A stretch of DNA of 64,000 bases from Lichina pygmaea. Its lineage: Eukaryota; Ascomycota; Lichinomycetes; Lichinales; Lichinaceae. Location: contig OY730174.1 in the NCBI GenBank assembly GCA_963422465.1, positions 124,001 through 188,000 on the forward strand, in the 5' to 3' direction. The translations under genes were made by a program, and so were the position numbers. The notes below the pieces were generated by a model. The model saw nothing but the letters and a program-made list of their open reading frames with translations, was not told the DNA's origin and searched no databases. Positions 23,501 to 36,542 of the stretch are shown piece after piece; positions within the stretch are counted from its first letter, which is position 1, and the number at the start of each line of letters is the position of its first letter.

Positions 23501-23925
23501 GGCTTCTGAGCCTGTCGTGCTTCGACATCTTCGACAAGGCCGAGCGAACATTGCTCCTAAAGTCCGACGCTACCAACAGCGGCGGCGGCGGCGGCGGCGG
23601 CGGCGGCAGTAGCGCGGGCCTTGGCGGCGGAGGCGGCATCGGCATCGGCATCGGCATCGGCATCGGCATCGGCATCGGCATCGGCAGCCACAGCGCCGTG
23701 CAAGACGCCAGCACCACCGAAACGACCCTCATCGACGCCCGGCTCATGCTCGAAAAGGCCAGTCTCAGCGCCGACAAGGCCGATCGGCTGCGCAACCTGC
23801 GTCTGCTGTTCGCCTACGCCGACCGAGCCGAGCGAGAAGGCCTGCCTCTGCGCTGGATCAAGCGGGAAGTCGTCGATCGTCTGCGCGCGGCAGTGTGGAC
23901 GATCCTCGTACAGGATCAGGTGTGA
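17516..23925 (+). CDS. APC1: Anaphase-promoting complex subunit 1 (APC1/BimE)
   Basis: Three exons, 17516-20717, 20777-21258 and 21313-23925, give 2098 residues, the usual size for fungal Apc1. The introns have GTATGT and GTGAGT donors and TAG/CAG acceptors, in phases 1 and 0. I start at the ATG at 17516 (M-A-S-V-T-S-L-G-V-H), which matches the conserved opening. The N-terminal half is the beta-propeller region, with long Ser-rich loops around residues 290-600. The C-terminal half carries the PC (proteasome/cyclosome) repeats, e.g. N-R-H-A-G-F-L-L-A-L-G-L-N-G-H-L and K-H-T-M-T-S-I-G-L-L-L-G-L-A. Apc1 is the scaffold of the ubiquitin ligase that destroys securin and cyclin B. In Aspergillus nidulans it is BimE. 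Near residues 1984-2020 a pure Gly run and a (Gly-Ile)n run, encoded by microsatellites, sit in what must be a loop. Confidence 0.95.
23581..23682 (+). repeat. GGC and (GGCATC)8 coding microsatellites in APC1
   Basis: A run of GGC codons at 23581-23607 is followed, after a Ser/Ala/Gly spacer, by eight perfect GGCATC hexamers at 23635-23682. Together they code for a poly-Gly tract and a Gly-Ile dipeptide tract. The flanking APC1 sequence is normal, so these are in-frame expansions within a tolerated loop. Confidence 0.95.
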
Positions 23926-24633
23926 AGTTGGGATGTGGAGCGGCATGCTGCATCTAGTCGTCTTTCACCTTGGTCGGGTCTCGATCCTCTCCTGTCGTTA
24001 TCCGTACGTAGGGTACGTGTGCTACTCTACGTACCCTCAAAAGTCTGTTGCTTCATTCTTTCACCCTACTTCTCTTCCCCACCTTCCTCCTCTTCTTTCC
24101 CCTCCTCCTCCCTAACGCTCAGGAATCTCTTCTCTTGCGTGGGATTCACTTCGGAAGGACAACATACATTCTTCCCCTCGTCCCTCTTTTTCTTTCACAT
24201 TATCTTTGGGGGGGGGGGGGGGGGGGGGGCGCACTTGAGTACTCCATACAGATTTACTGTACGTACGTAACGTACGTATGTATGTGCGTACCGTAACTTT
24301 GTGGATCAGAGATGTCGACGCGGATCGTTGACAGTGATACATACTTGCTCTACTCTACTCTTTCGCACAGATTGCTTTGCTGGATGGTCACAGGTATATC
24401 TAGGGGTCACATCTGCGGGATGGAGGGAGTAAGATGCGATACAAGGAGGGTTCTAACGTTTCGTGAGACGCGTCCGTCTCCTGGAGAGAAAAAGTCATCC
24501 TTGCGTGCCGTGCACCGACAGGACTTATAGTCAGAGGAGGGACAATCATCATCATCATCATCATCATCATTATAGAGCTGGTGATCATAATCATGGCGAT
24601 GACTACTGGTTGAACCCACGTACGATTCGTTCG
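23926..24633. other. Convergent intergenic region with microsatellites
   Basis: This lies between the 3' ends of APC1 and the AMSH-like gene. It holds a C/T-rich block at 24055-24115, a G homopolymer of about 22 nt at 24208-24229, TACGTACGTA strings at 24258-24290 and an (ATC)n run at 24546-24572. No gene was seen. Confidence 0.65.
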
Positions 24634-26636
24634 TCACCGCCCTGGTCTCAGGTCGGCGACCTCGAACTGGAGACCCTTGGCCTCGAAGACGTGGCCCGGT
24701 CTGAGAGCGTCGGTGTAGATGTGCGTTTCGGCGTGAGGGTGGAACAAGCCCTGTTCGCGGCAGCTGAGGATGGACTTTAGACCTGGCGGGTCAGTGAGAC
24801 GGAAGATGCCCCATCTAGGTTTTGTTTAGATCGTGCGTGTCAGCGGTTGGTACAGGCAAATGGGAGGGGACAGATAGGTCGAAAGATAAGACATGCGAGG
24901 GCGAAGAGGTGGGAATGGGAGTATTTGGCGGGTAGTATCTCTGATTGAGGGTATGTTGATGGACTAGAGGGGGAGAGGGGATCGGATGAGATGAGAGGCT
25001 GAGGAGACGTACGATGGTGACTTGCTCGGCGCACAAACAATGGCGATGCTCTCAGGTAACATGACCTGGTAGCCGCTGTGCGTGTGCAGATCGCGGCTGC
25101 TCATAAAGCAGGTCTGCGACGGATGCGTGTGGATCCATCCCAGCACGATCAGGTCCTCGGCATCACAGTAGTCAAAAATCTCCTCCTCGTTGACGGTCTC
25201 GCACGTGTCCGTCGTGCTGACCTGCTCCGGAACGACCAGACGAGAGACGAACAAGGCGTTCGAGATAAGGGTGCCGCATAGGATGCCACACGTCTCGAGG
25301 TTCCTGCGCGTATTTGGGCTTGCGATCTCCAAGAACGTCGAGCGCAGAGTCGGCGGCAGGAACACTGTCCGGAGCGGCGTGCCGTTCTCAAGATATGCCG
25401 ACGGCTTGAAGGTGAAGTCGGATGGCTGAGGATCGGCTTGCGGTGCTGGCGGGCTAGACACAGATGCAAGAGACTCTTTTATCGGCAAAGCAGGAGGGAG
25501 CAAACCTTCTCTGTACGCTGGCAGACCGGGTTCATACGCCACGGGTGAGATTTCGGGACTGATTCCGTTTGAGAAAATGTCGATCTTGGGAGGCACTTCT
25601 GGAGGGCGGGGCGGCTTCAAGATGCCTTTAGACGGCATCGCTCTGGACGAGCTCGGGGGTATGGGCGTTGGAACCCAGTCCTCGTACCGCTTGGCCTCAG
25701 GCCTGGGCACGTGTGGATATTGCAAATCGGACGAATCCCGAGGCGGAATGCGATCCGTGAAAGGGCGTGCATCGAGGTTCCGCTGCCCGCTCCCATCGTC
25801 CTCGAGCCCACGGAGACCGGATTGTCTGTCGATAAAATGCCTGATCCGTTGCAGCCGAGGCTGCAGACCATCCTCCTCTCCCGAATCCTTGCTTGTGTTG
25901 TCATCAGGGGCTCGAGGTAGCGGGTGCTCCTCGCTACTCCACACTCCACCTGTGCGTCTTGCCTGCTCCTCGACCGACGAGGTGCCCGCCTGAAAAGTCG
26001 CCTTTCGCGCCGTCTGCCGCCTCCGGATCTCATGATGGGCCAACCGAACGGCAAGATCCTGGTTGTCACCTGCCGCAAGGGGCAGCGCGAGGCCCGCGAG
26101 AGCCGGATCAGACGTGGTCGTCCGCGACTTCGACCTACCGGGCGTCGACCACTCGCCTCGTACATGATCGTAACCACGCTGCAGCGGCAAGGCTCGGACT
26201 TGAGCTTCTTGCTCCTCGAGCAGACGCTTGTATCTGTCATATCGACGTGCGATGCGAGGTTTCAAGATCTCTAATCGCTCCAGAACCCTAGGGATGGCCT
26301 TCTCGGTAGCATCTAGGGCGAATCGGTTTTCGAGAAGCCGCACATCGGGGTGTCGCTGAAGGTGCTCTAGCACCAACTTTGCATGTCGAAAATAGAGAAG
26401 GTACGCCTGTTGAAAATTGCCTTCGAGCTCGTAAATCCGCGCCTGTTGCGATATAAGCCTGGTCCTCCTTAGGGAAGAGTGCCGAGGAAGCCTGTCACCT
26501 CTTTCACAAGCGTGTCCGCCGTTCGGAGCCAGTATCGTAAGGGCACGAAAAGATTGTATTCAAACTCCTCCGCGCGCTTGGTGATTTCTGCAATGCTCAT
26601 CGGCTTCTCGGCCGATGTCCGTCGCGGACTGTTCAT
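24634..26636 (-). CDS. AMSH/STAM-binding-type JAMM deubiquitinase
   Basis: Three exons, 26636-26499, 26442-25013 and 24814-24634, give 582 residues. The introns are 56 and 198 nt, in phases 0 and 2, and the last junction rebuilds S-W-G-I-F-R-L-T. Residues ~10-115 are the N-terminal USP8-dimer/MIT-like helical domain (A-E-E-F-E-Y-N ... L-R-Y-W-L-R-T-A-D-T-L). Residues ~120-410 are a disordered linker with coiled-coil starts and Pro-rich segments. Residues ~415-582 are the MPN+ domain. Its JAMM motif is complete: Glu in N-E-E-E-I-F, then H-T-H at 484-486, Ser 494 and Asp 497. The terminal H-P-H-A-E-T-H-I-Y-T and the G-L-x-F-E-V-A-D-L ending match AMSH and fission yeast Sst2. These enzymes cleave Lys63-linked ubiquitin chains on endosomes in the ESCRT pathway. 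The catalytic residues predict an active zinc enzyme. Confidence 0.93.
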
Positions 26637-27184
26637 CTTGAATTGATCCGCGGTGCTGGTCTTGAGACGCTACTTCAGTCATACAAGAGCACCCGCTCAG
26701 ATTCCATCCTTTCCTGTCTGAACCAGGGCAGTTGATGTTGTACTGTATAGTAAGAGGGACCCTTGGCAGTAACCTACGCAGCTCGCTATCTTGATAGGTA
26801 TGTCTGGGGCAGTAATATGTGGTACTAGCAATGCACAGTCGTACGTATGGAGCTCACGTCAGCCTTGACGATTCAAGTCTCCAACGGACCAATAAGTAGG
26901 ATTGCCTGGTGATGTACGACATGATAACCAGAATGCTCGGTGGGAAAGGAGGTGATAAAGTTTGCGAAACCCCCTCACAACCCAAGGTTACAATAAGTAC
27001 GTCAGTATCAACGCCTGAAATTAGGCAGCTGAAGCCCTGCATTGTCGGCCGGTATATAAGGCATCGGTAGGGTAGGCTAACAGCAAATGTACATCACGTG
27101 ACTTCGCTTCGCCGTTGCCTTTGCCTTTCCTAGACACTTGTTTACAAGCACCAAACGGCCGACGTCGTCGGAGGAGGGCATCTA
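26637..27184. promoter_or_regulatory. Divergent promoter region, AMSH-like / mtTFB-like
   Basis: A 548-bp spacer lies between two outward-reading start codons. A TATATAAG string at about 27053-27060 sits ~125 bp upstream of the plus-strand ATG and could be a TATA element. Otherwise nothing was recognised. Confidence 0.45.
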
Positions 27185-29261
27185 ATGAGCTCTGCTACAA
27201 AATGGTACCATCGGCTGTCATCATGCCGGCCTTGGGTTATGACGAGCCCAACGCCACCAACTACACTCAGCCTTCGAGGGCTCCCTCGTAGCACTGATGG
27301 CCCTGGAGTCCGCAGCGTTCGCGGATATGCCGGCGTCCGGACCTCGAAGCAAAGCATGACGGCGGAGGACCAGAAGGTCAAGCCAGTATCTTCTTCGCTG
27401 GACGGGCGCTTGCAAGCTCTCGCTAAGAGTCATGGACAGGCAGGGCGTCGAGGGAGGGTCGATATCATTAGTGAGAGCCTATGTGGTCTGTATCCACCTC
27501 CACTGAAACCACGCTACTTCTGGCTGCTGTCGCCGCCGCCGCCGGCCGCGACCTTGCCTGCTAGTTCTTTCCTCTGACTGTATTGGCTGCTAAAGAACCC
27601 CCATGCTGATAGATGATGTCATTACCCGGATTAGCCCAACACTTCGCCGACATCAGAGCTGCGACATCATCGACCTATCTCCCGGACCGGGAATCTGGTC
27701 GGCCAAGCTGCACGAGCAGATCCAGCCTCGAAGCCACATTCTGGTGGAAGATCGCACCGAGCTGTACATGCCATTTCTACAACCTCTCTTGGACGAGCCA
27801 CGCTCGCGGTACCGTCACGTCGCCTTGCCTGGGACCAAAATGAGTACAGTCGACCAAGTCGTCTCGGGTGGCCTGCTTCCGCATCAAGAAGCGTTTGAGG
27901 ACGGAGACCCCCGGCTTGTACAACGCAACGACTCCTTGCTGGTAGTCGCCAACCTTGGGTATTATCCAACGTTGAGCCCTGACGCTTTCCGCGGCAACGC
28001 TCAGGTAAGCCTGCATGAATTTGTTGTCAGCCTCCAGACTTCGGCTCTGCGCCGATATGGGCTGCTGAGGCTGCTTGTTTGGCTACGCGACGACGAGAAG
28101 AGGAGATGTCTACCACGGAGTATTTGCCTACGGAAGAGCAGAGCAATAAACCTGGAACTCTACTCTGAGAGCATCTCTGAAATCGCCGGGTGGGATGTGG
28201 CGCATCGTCATGACGTGAAGACGAAGAAGAAGACTGTACAGCCCAGAAAGCGGCCGCGCGACCTGGATCTCTTGAGCTCTCTGAGGGTGCTGAATGGGAT
28301 GCTCGAGAGAGGAATCATGACGCCAGAGCACCGCAAGCAGCCTTTGCAGCAGGAGGCAGAGGCTTGGGCCGCGACAGGTGGCGAAGCCGAGCCAGACCCG
28401 GTCGACGACGCCGAGGGCCCAAACCCGCGTCGAGAGCTAGATGTTCTCAAGCAGCGCTTTGCCGAGGGGATTTTTTCGAAGTGGGTGGAGGACCAGCCGG
28501 CGCGTCTGGCCGAGAGCGAGGGTAAGGCTCGTACTCAACTGGCCAGGGCATATACGCCCGAATACGCTCGTATGAAGCAACTGGAATATCAGGCAAACCA
28601 CATGAGACGACGGATCAAGTGCGCCACGGAGCTGCGAGGACCCGTCCCAGCCTCTGCGGACTCGAGCGAGCCTGCGGCGATTGACAGTTCAGCAGAGCCG
28701 AATGGAACGTCCACCCAACCCAAACGGAGTCGCAAACCTGGACGGCCTAAGAAAGACCGCTATCGCTTCGGGCACGAATGGCTGGAGTGGCACGAGGACG
28801 AGCGTAAAGCTCTATTAGATAGTCCACCGCTGCTGCTTTGGGATCGACGCGTGGATGAACCATTGCTGGCTCACGCCAACGAGTTTGGTCCACAGTCGCC
28901 TCTAGCGCTGCTAGATATCCAGCAGAAGCCGCTGGAGCCGAGCCTGTTCGACGACCCCAGATTGGCCTCGTTCTTTCGACTCGTCCTCGCGCACATGTTC
29001 AGCACCGAGAGGGGGCTGATCGGGCCCGCACTTGAATTCCTTGGCCACGGCGCGCTCGACGTGCTGGGCCCGCAGGTGCCGAGCCTGACCGATCCAGCCA
29101 AGGGTGGCAACCCGGACTTGTCGCAGTTCCGTGTCCGCATGCTGCGGGCCGAGATGATCGCTGGTCTCTTTCAGGCGTGGCAGAAATGGCCCTTCCGCGT
29201 CCGGCGAGAAGAGATCCTCGACAGTGGAATGTCAGCCGATTTTGACGAACCGTTCAAGTGA
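27185..29261 (+). CDS. Mitochondrial transcription factor B-like (rRNA adenine dimethylase family)
   Basis: Two exons, 27185-27485 and 27613-29261, give 649 residues. The phase 1 junction gives S-E-S-L-C-D-D-V-I-T-R-I-S-P-T-L. The first ~50 residues are Arg/Ser/Thr-rich and can serve as a mitochondrial presequence. Residues ~85-330 resemble yeast Mtf1 and the KsgA/Dim1 methyltransferase fold: the motif I region D-L-S-P-G-P-G at 121-127, I-L-V-E-D-R-T-E-L-Y after it, then L-L-V-V-A-N-L-G and L-R-L-L-V-W-L. The glycine loop is altered as in Mtf1, so methylation may be lost. Residues ~330-649 form a long C-terminal extension with a K-R-S-R-K-P-G-R-P-K-K AT-hook-like patch. The likely role is promoter recognition with the mitochondrial RNA polymerase. 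The donor GTCTGT is weak but the junction is convincing. Confidence 0.7.
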
Positions 29262-30307
29262 GCATCGTTGCTACAATCGTCGTTGCAGGCGTCCAGGTGG
29301 TGCCAACGGCACCGTCCATCCCAAACACCGCTCCGCTTCTTCACCTTCTGGTTCTGTCTGCCTTCGGCTTCATTAATCTTATTCTCTGGCTAACTAGCCA
29401 ACGTCCTACAATCTCCTGTCATAGAGCCTAGCAGACTTCCCCGGGTGGGAGGATCACTTCCGACCACCTTATCGTTCTTGGTAGAGCTGAATTCGTCCTC
29501 CTTTGATAGCCTCCCCTTCTCTTAGGAGGCGGTCCATTTCCGTGCTTCGAAAAGGACGTCTTGGACGAGTAGGGGCTTCTGGTACACAATACGTCCTCGA
29601 AGCCCACCGTGTGGGCATCGAGGCTTTTTATATCTTCCTTCGCCGCCGTTGCATAGCGGAGATACCCAAGTCTACTCCATTTTCATGAAAGTTGTAAGCC
29701 AGACCCTGACAAAAGACGATGTAAAAAGCCGATGATATTTCCGCCAGCATCAGACCCCTGCGCTCGAATTCTCTATCTGTTGTCTTTTCATCTTTGCGAT
29801 TGTCTCTTTTATGGTGTGTACGACGTAATAGGTTTCTGACTGTTCAACTACTTCGGGCAACTGGGCGTATTCTTGGCAGTTTTACTGTATTGCACTGCAG
29901 TCCTACACTATGAATAAACTAGCTTGGCTAAATTATCCTGGAATCTCTATGAGGTGATAGGGAAGCCTCCAGGCCTGGTGTATTTCACCTGGCCCTGGGT
30001 TGAAAACCCCCCGCCCTGCGGCCCCTCAAGAAGCTGTAAACGCGAAAGGTGGCCGACAAGCAGTCAGGCCTTTATGACAACCTATCATAGGCTACGTTCT
30101 GCTTATTCATGAAATAGCCCCTGACCACGTCATATGACTCAACCAGGTTTTCGCCGAGCTGGCGTTGGAACGGCTTCCGGTGCACCGTCGCTGCTTATCT
30201 CGAGTCATTGACGCTACACTGTGACTGAAGATTCGAACGATGGAGGCACTTCAAGCAGGTACAAAGGAGGACGCATCTGTCCTCGAAAGCGCCCATTTCA
30301 ATCCCTC
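29262..30307. other. Intergenic, no gene seen
   Basis: About 1 kb, AT-richer than its neighbours. An imperfect inverted repeat around CAGGCCTGGTG/CACCTGGCCCTG lies near 29970-29998. No long open frame and no family match. The right end should hold the ABC-F promoter. Confidence 0.55.
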
Positions 30308-33123
30308 ATGAGCAATATCACCCTCCTTGGTGATCAGATACCATCAGCACCGCCAGCGCAGAAGACACACACACGGCGCCTTTACGGTATGAGCACAAGA
30401 GGCGACGTCGGTGCGGACTCCCACGCGCCGTCGATCGTGGCAAGCTGCAAGCAGACTCGGTTTCATACAATCGAATCGACAAGCAGTGCCGAGGTAACTG
30501 TGCTCCCCGAAATTCCTCCCTCGGTTGCACGACAGCTTCCGCTGACGTCTCCGACCATCCAGCTCTCGGTCGAAGGTCTTTCGATAAGCATTCTCCCATC
30601 CAAGTCTGTCACGAAGAAAAGCGTGGCGAAGTCGAAAGCGCCGGCGACGACAAGAGCCGTAGAGATCCTGGCCGATGCGGATCTGAAGCTCAAGGGAGGA
30701 GTTCGCTACGGTCTGCTTGGCCGAAATGGAACCGGCAAATCGAGTGCGACCTGCAGAGCCCATTCGCTACATCGTGCGTCGCGGCTGACGGGGCGTCAGC
30801 CCTGCTTCGAGCCATTGCCGAGAAGCTCATCCCCGGATTACCTTCCACGACCAAGGTTTCGATCCTCCAGCAAACAAGTGAGGAGGACCAAGGGCCATTG
30901 AGGCATGGTTTGGCGGCGGACAGACCCGCAGACTCGTCGGCTTCTGGAGCCGGAAAAACCGTTCTGCAACATGTGATTGGAGCTGATGTGGCACGAGCGG
31001 AAGTTCTACACCATCTGAGCGGTCAGTCTTCCACGACGGAGATATGAGCAAAGTACGCCGTGACGGAATGACATGCTGATGTCGTCGACGGCGAAAGTCT
31101 TGACGCAGGACGTCCGGGACGACGAGGATGACCTTGGGCGCCTTCATGCCTATCGACGTTTCAAGCACGAGCAGCTGCGGGAGCAATATCTCGACATCGA
31201 GAAGAATGCTCGATTGCGGAGCGGCGCAAGGGGATCTCAAGCTCGAAAGGACTTGATCTCGTTCGAGAAGAGGCTTGGCGAGTCCAAGAACAGGTCCGCA
31301 ACGCCCTCGGCTCCCGCAAGACGTGAGCACGTCGTTCGCGGGGCGGTTGCTAAGGCGAGCGTAGACTGCAGATGGAGGCAGAGGAACTCAAACTGCCCGA
31401 AGTCCGGCAGGAGATTCGCGCGGCGTCGGAGCTTATGGTGGAACTTCAGACTCAGCTGGACTCGGTACGTTCTACGCGGTCCGCCTACGGCTACGCCAAG
31501 GAGGTTGACGTCGCTAATTCCACCGTCCTTGGTCGAAGATGAGCCTGCTGGATCTGGAAGTGAAAGCTCGTGGTATCCTCCGCGGGCTAGGATTCAAAGA
31601 GCCAGATCTACAGAAGCCCCTTCGGAGTCTATCTGGTGGGTGGACGATGCGCTGCATGCTCGCATGCGTTCTGTTCCAAGACGCGGACATCATGATCCTT
31701 GACGAGCCGACCAACTTCCTCGATCTCTTTGGTATCATTTGGCTCCAGAAGTACCTGATCCAGCTTCGTACGAATAGCTCACGGACGGTGCTGCTGGTTT
31801 CGCACGACCGGGACTTCATCGACAATGTCTGCGAGGAGATCGTCCTGATGAAAGACAAGTCGCTCGCCCACTTCAAGGGCAACCTAACGGAGTACGAGGA
31901 CGACCTACGGTCGCGCAGGATCAATCTGACGCGCATGAAGGAGGCCCAGGATCGACAAGCCGCTCACATGGAGAAGACGGTCCGCGACAACATCAAGTTG
32001 GGCAAGAAGACGGGAGACGACAACAAGCTCCGTCAGGCCGTTTCACGACAGAAGCGCCTCGACGACCGATCGGGCCTGCAAGTCAGCGCCACCGGCTCAA
32101 GATTCAAGCTCTCGAGGGACATGACCGGTACAATACCGCCTGTCGTCCTGCCGTTCGGCGTGTCGCTGACCTGTCGACATCAGGGTTCCATCTCAAGAAG
32201 CGCGCCGATATAGAAATCCCACCTGACGAGAAGTCCGTCTCCTTCTCGCTGCCGGTGCCGCCTGAACTGCGCTTCCCTGGCCCGCTGATATCTCTCGAGC
32301 GGGTCCAATATCGATATGCCCCCAAGCAGCAGCCCGTCTTGGATGATCTCGACCTCATCATCCACATGGGCGACCGCGTGGGTGTGATCGGGCTCAACGG
32401 GAGCGGGAAGTCTACACTGATCAAGCTCGTCACGGATGCCATCAGCCCGACGCGAGGTCTCATAGCGCGGCATCCTCGGCTGCGGATTGGCTACCACTCG
32501 CAGCATGCCGTCGAGGAGTTGCGACAGCATGGCCACGGAGCGTCGGGGGCGGGGAGAACGGCGCTGCAGCTGCTCTCCGCCGAAGCGGGCGACGACATGA
32601 CCGAACAGGAAATGCTCCGATTTCTCGGCTCGTTGGGACTATCGGGGCGAACGGCGTTGGACGTGCCGGTCGAGAAGCTGTCCGGCGGTCAGCTGGTCAG
32701 AGACGCCGTCTTATACGTTGCACTTGTCGCACAATTGCGCTGATAGGTCGTCTACAGGCCCGGCTTGCCCTCGCTCGCATCCTGTGGACCCATCCACATC
32801 TCCTGGTGCTGGACGAGGTCACCACACATCTTGACTTTTACACTGTCAAAGCTCTTGCCAAGGCGCTGGTGGGGTTCAATGGTGCACTCTTGCTCGTCTC
32901 GCACGATCGATTCTTGATGAAGTACGTCATCGAAGGTGAAGATCCGTCCAATGCGGACGATTCTGAGGGTGAGGAAGAGGCGGACGCGAACGCGAACGCG
33001 TCTGAGAGCAGGAGAATGGTGTACGTCGTGAAGGATAGGAAGCTCAAGGTCGAGACGGGAGGAGTCTCGTCATTCGAACAGGCCCTCGAGAAGAGAGCGG
33101 CCAAGTTGTGGCTGGGAGGCTAA
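30308..33123 (+). CDS. ABC-F family ATPase (two ATP-binding cassettes, no membrane domain)
   Basis: Seven exons give 806 residues: 30308-30743, 30800-31021, 31098-31293, 31365-31464, 31539-32127, 32184-32695 and 32758-33123. All phases close. The first cassette has Walker A G-R-N-G-T-G-K-S-T (~138-146), signature L-S-G-G-W (~349) and Walker B M-I-L-D-E-P-T-N-F-L-D. The second has G-L-N-G-S-G-K-S-T (~585), L-S-G-G-Q (~680) and L-V-L-D-E-V-T-T-H-L-D (~700). Both catalytic glutamates are present. ABC-F proteins act on ribosomes or in translation control, not in transport. The 31098 acceptor (AAAG) and the 31294 donor (GTCCGC) are weak. The alternative for the latter is a better donor at 31323 preceded by a one-base shift. 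I cannot decide which Arb1/GCN20-like subgroup it belongs to. Confidence 0.85.
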
Positions 33124-33648
33124 AGGAGGCTGTCACGGATTTGCTCTTGTGTGGAGTCGGCCACCTCTGCATCTACTTCTGCGTGAACTACGATATCATG
33201 CAAGGACGAGAAGGAAGGAGAAGTTGGCACCGGATGGATGACCCGTTGAAGGAGAGGCTCACTGAAACCAACGAGCGTTCTCTATAATCTCTACGTACAT
33301 ACGTACGGGAGTACAGACCGAGACGTTGCAGAGCAGGGGCCTTCCCTCCGACCGATGCAATACACTCATACTGTTTCAGCGTTACGCGGATCTCACATGT
33401 CGATATCCTCGCACGCCTCGTTGACGTCAGCGAGCGGTGATGCATGTCGCTCGCTTCGGCTATATTCAGCCAGGATCGAGACACTAAGGTGCATCCGATG
33501 GGATCCTTCATTGGACTTTCCGTTGTCTCTCCTCTCTACAGAGTCGATGGGCGTCTTTGTCCTGCCTGAGAGTCGAGGCTCCACGACGAAGTGGCATTAG
33601 CCGGTCCAGCATCGCAATCTTGCTACGTGTGCCTGAACATACAAAGCC
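33124..33648. other. Intergenic, no gene seen
   Basis: A spacer between the ABC-F gene and the carboxylesterase, with one TACATACGTACG string near 33294-33307. It should contain the esterase promoter. Confidence 0.55.
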
Positions 33649-35651
<2,003 letters not shown>

Positions 35652-36542
35652 GCGTTACGTACTATACCGGCATTGCCCAAGGTGAAACACGACGAGGAAT
35701 ACCACGCACCCACCACATGGATGGAGAGAGCCCTTCGCCATCCAAACCCCGTCGGAAATAGAAGTTGGATAAATGCAGACTGCCAGACCGTTCAGCAGCC
35801 ACGAATCACCTCTTTGCATCCTCGACCTCCACGATTCATCAAATCCAAGGATACACACCCGCGTAGCTACTGCACTGTACATTCCAATCAATTCAATCAA
35901 TCAATCAACTACGTATCTATCTCGAACCATTCGTGGCAAGGTGACTACAGTAACGGCGCACACATGCAGACCCGAAGGGTATTTGATATCTACCACGCAT
36001 CCATAACTTGCTTGCTAATTACTTGTGTAGCTCTGCACGCTCGTCTTCAGCTAAGCAATAACTTTTAGGGTCCCCCCCCCCCCCCCCCCAGGTCGTGCTC
36101 GGAGCTGGTTGTTCTCACGAGGCCGATCGTCGAGACGGCGCATCATCGTGGTGCCGTACTTAGATACTACTATCAATAATAGGGAACAAGCGGCGCTCTG
36201 AAAGAGGTCTTATGGTACATGGGGTAATTTGGTCAGACACCGACGAGTGGCTTGAGTGGAGGGTTTTGTCTAAATTTTTTTTTGGGGGGGGAGAAGTGGA
36301 TTCCTAGGGCTGCTGACTGAGAAGGAGTAGAAAGTGTTGTCTTGCAGGCTTCTTGACATGGAGCTTCTATCAATTGCTGTCCACGTTCTTGGACGTGTTG
36401 ATTTTAGTGCCGTCGAGCGTACCTGAGCTCCCTGGCTGGCTCTCAAATATGCACCGGGTATCTTGTCGTGAAATACTCGGCGACGCAGAACGCCGGCAAT
36501 GCAGAACGAAATTTCCCCCCCTTCCGTCACCTCGGACGGTTT
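35652..36542. other. Convergent intergenic region
   Basis: This lies between the 3' ends of the esterase and the Mrx10-like gene. It holds a C homopolymer of ~18 nt at 36072-36089, an AATCAATCAATC run near 35884-35908 and a T/G run at 36276-36290. No gene was seen. Confidence 0.6.

Noticed and set aside
22542-23612. Long Arg-rich alternative frames on both strands within APC1
   Set aside because: They are shadows of the APC1 C-terminal exon, whose own frame matches PC repeats.
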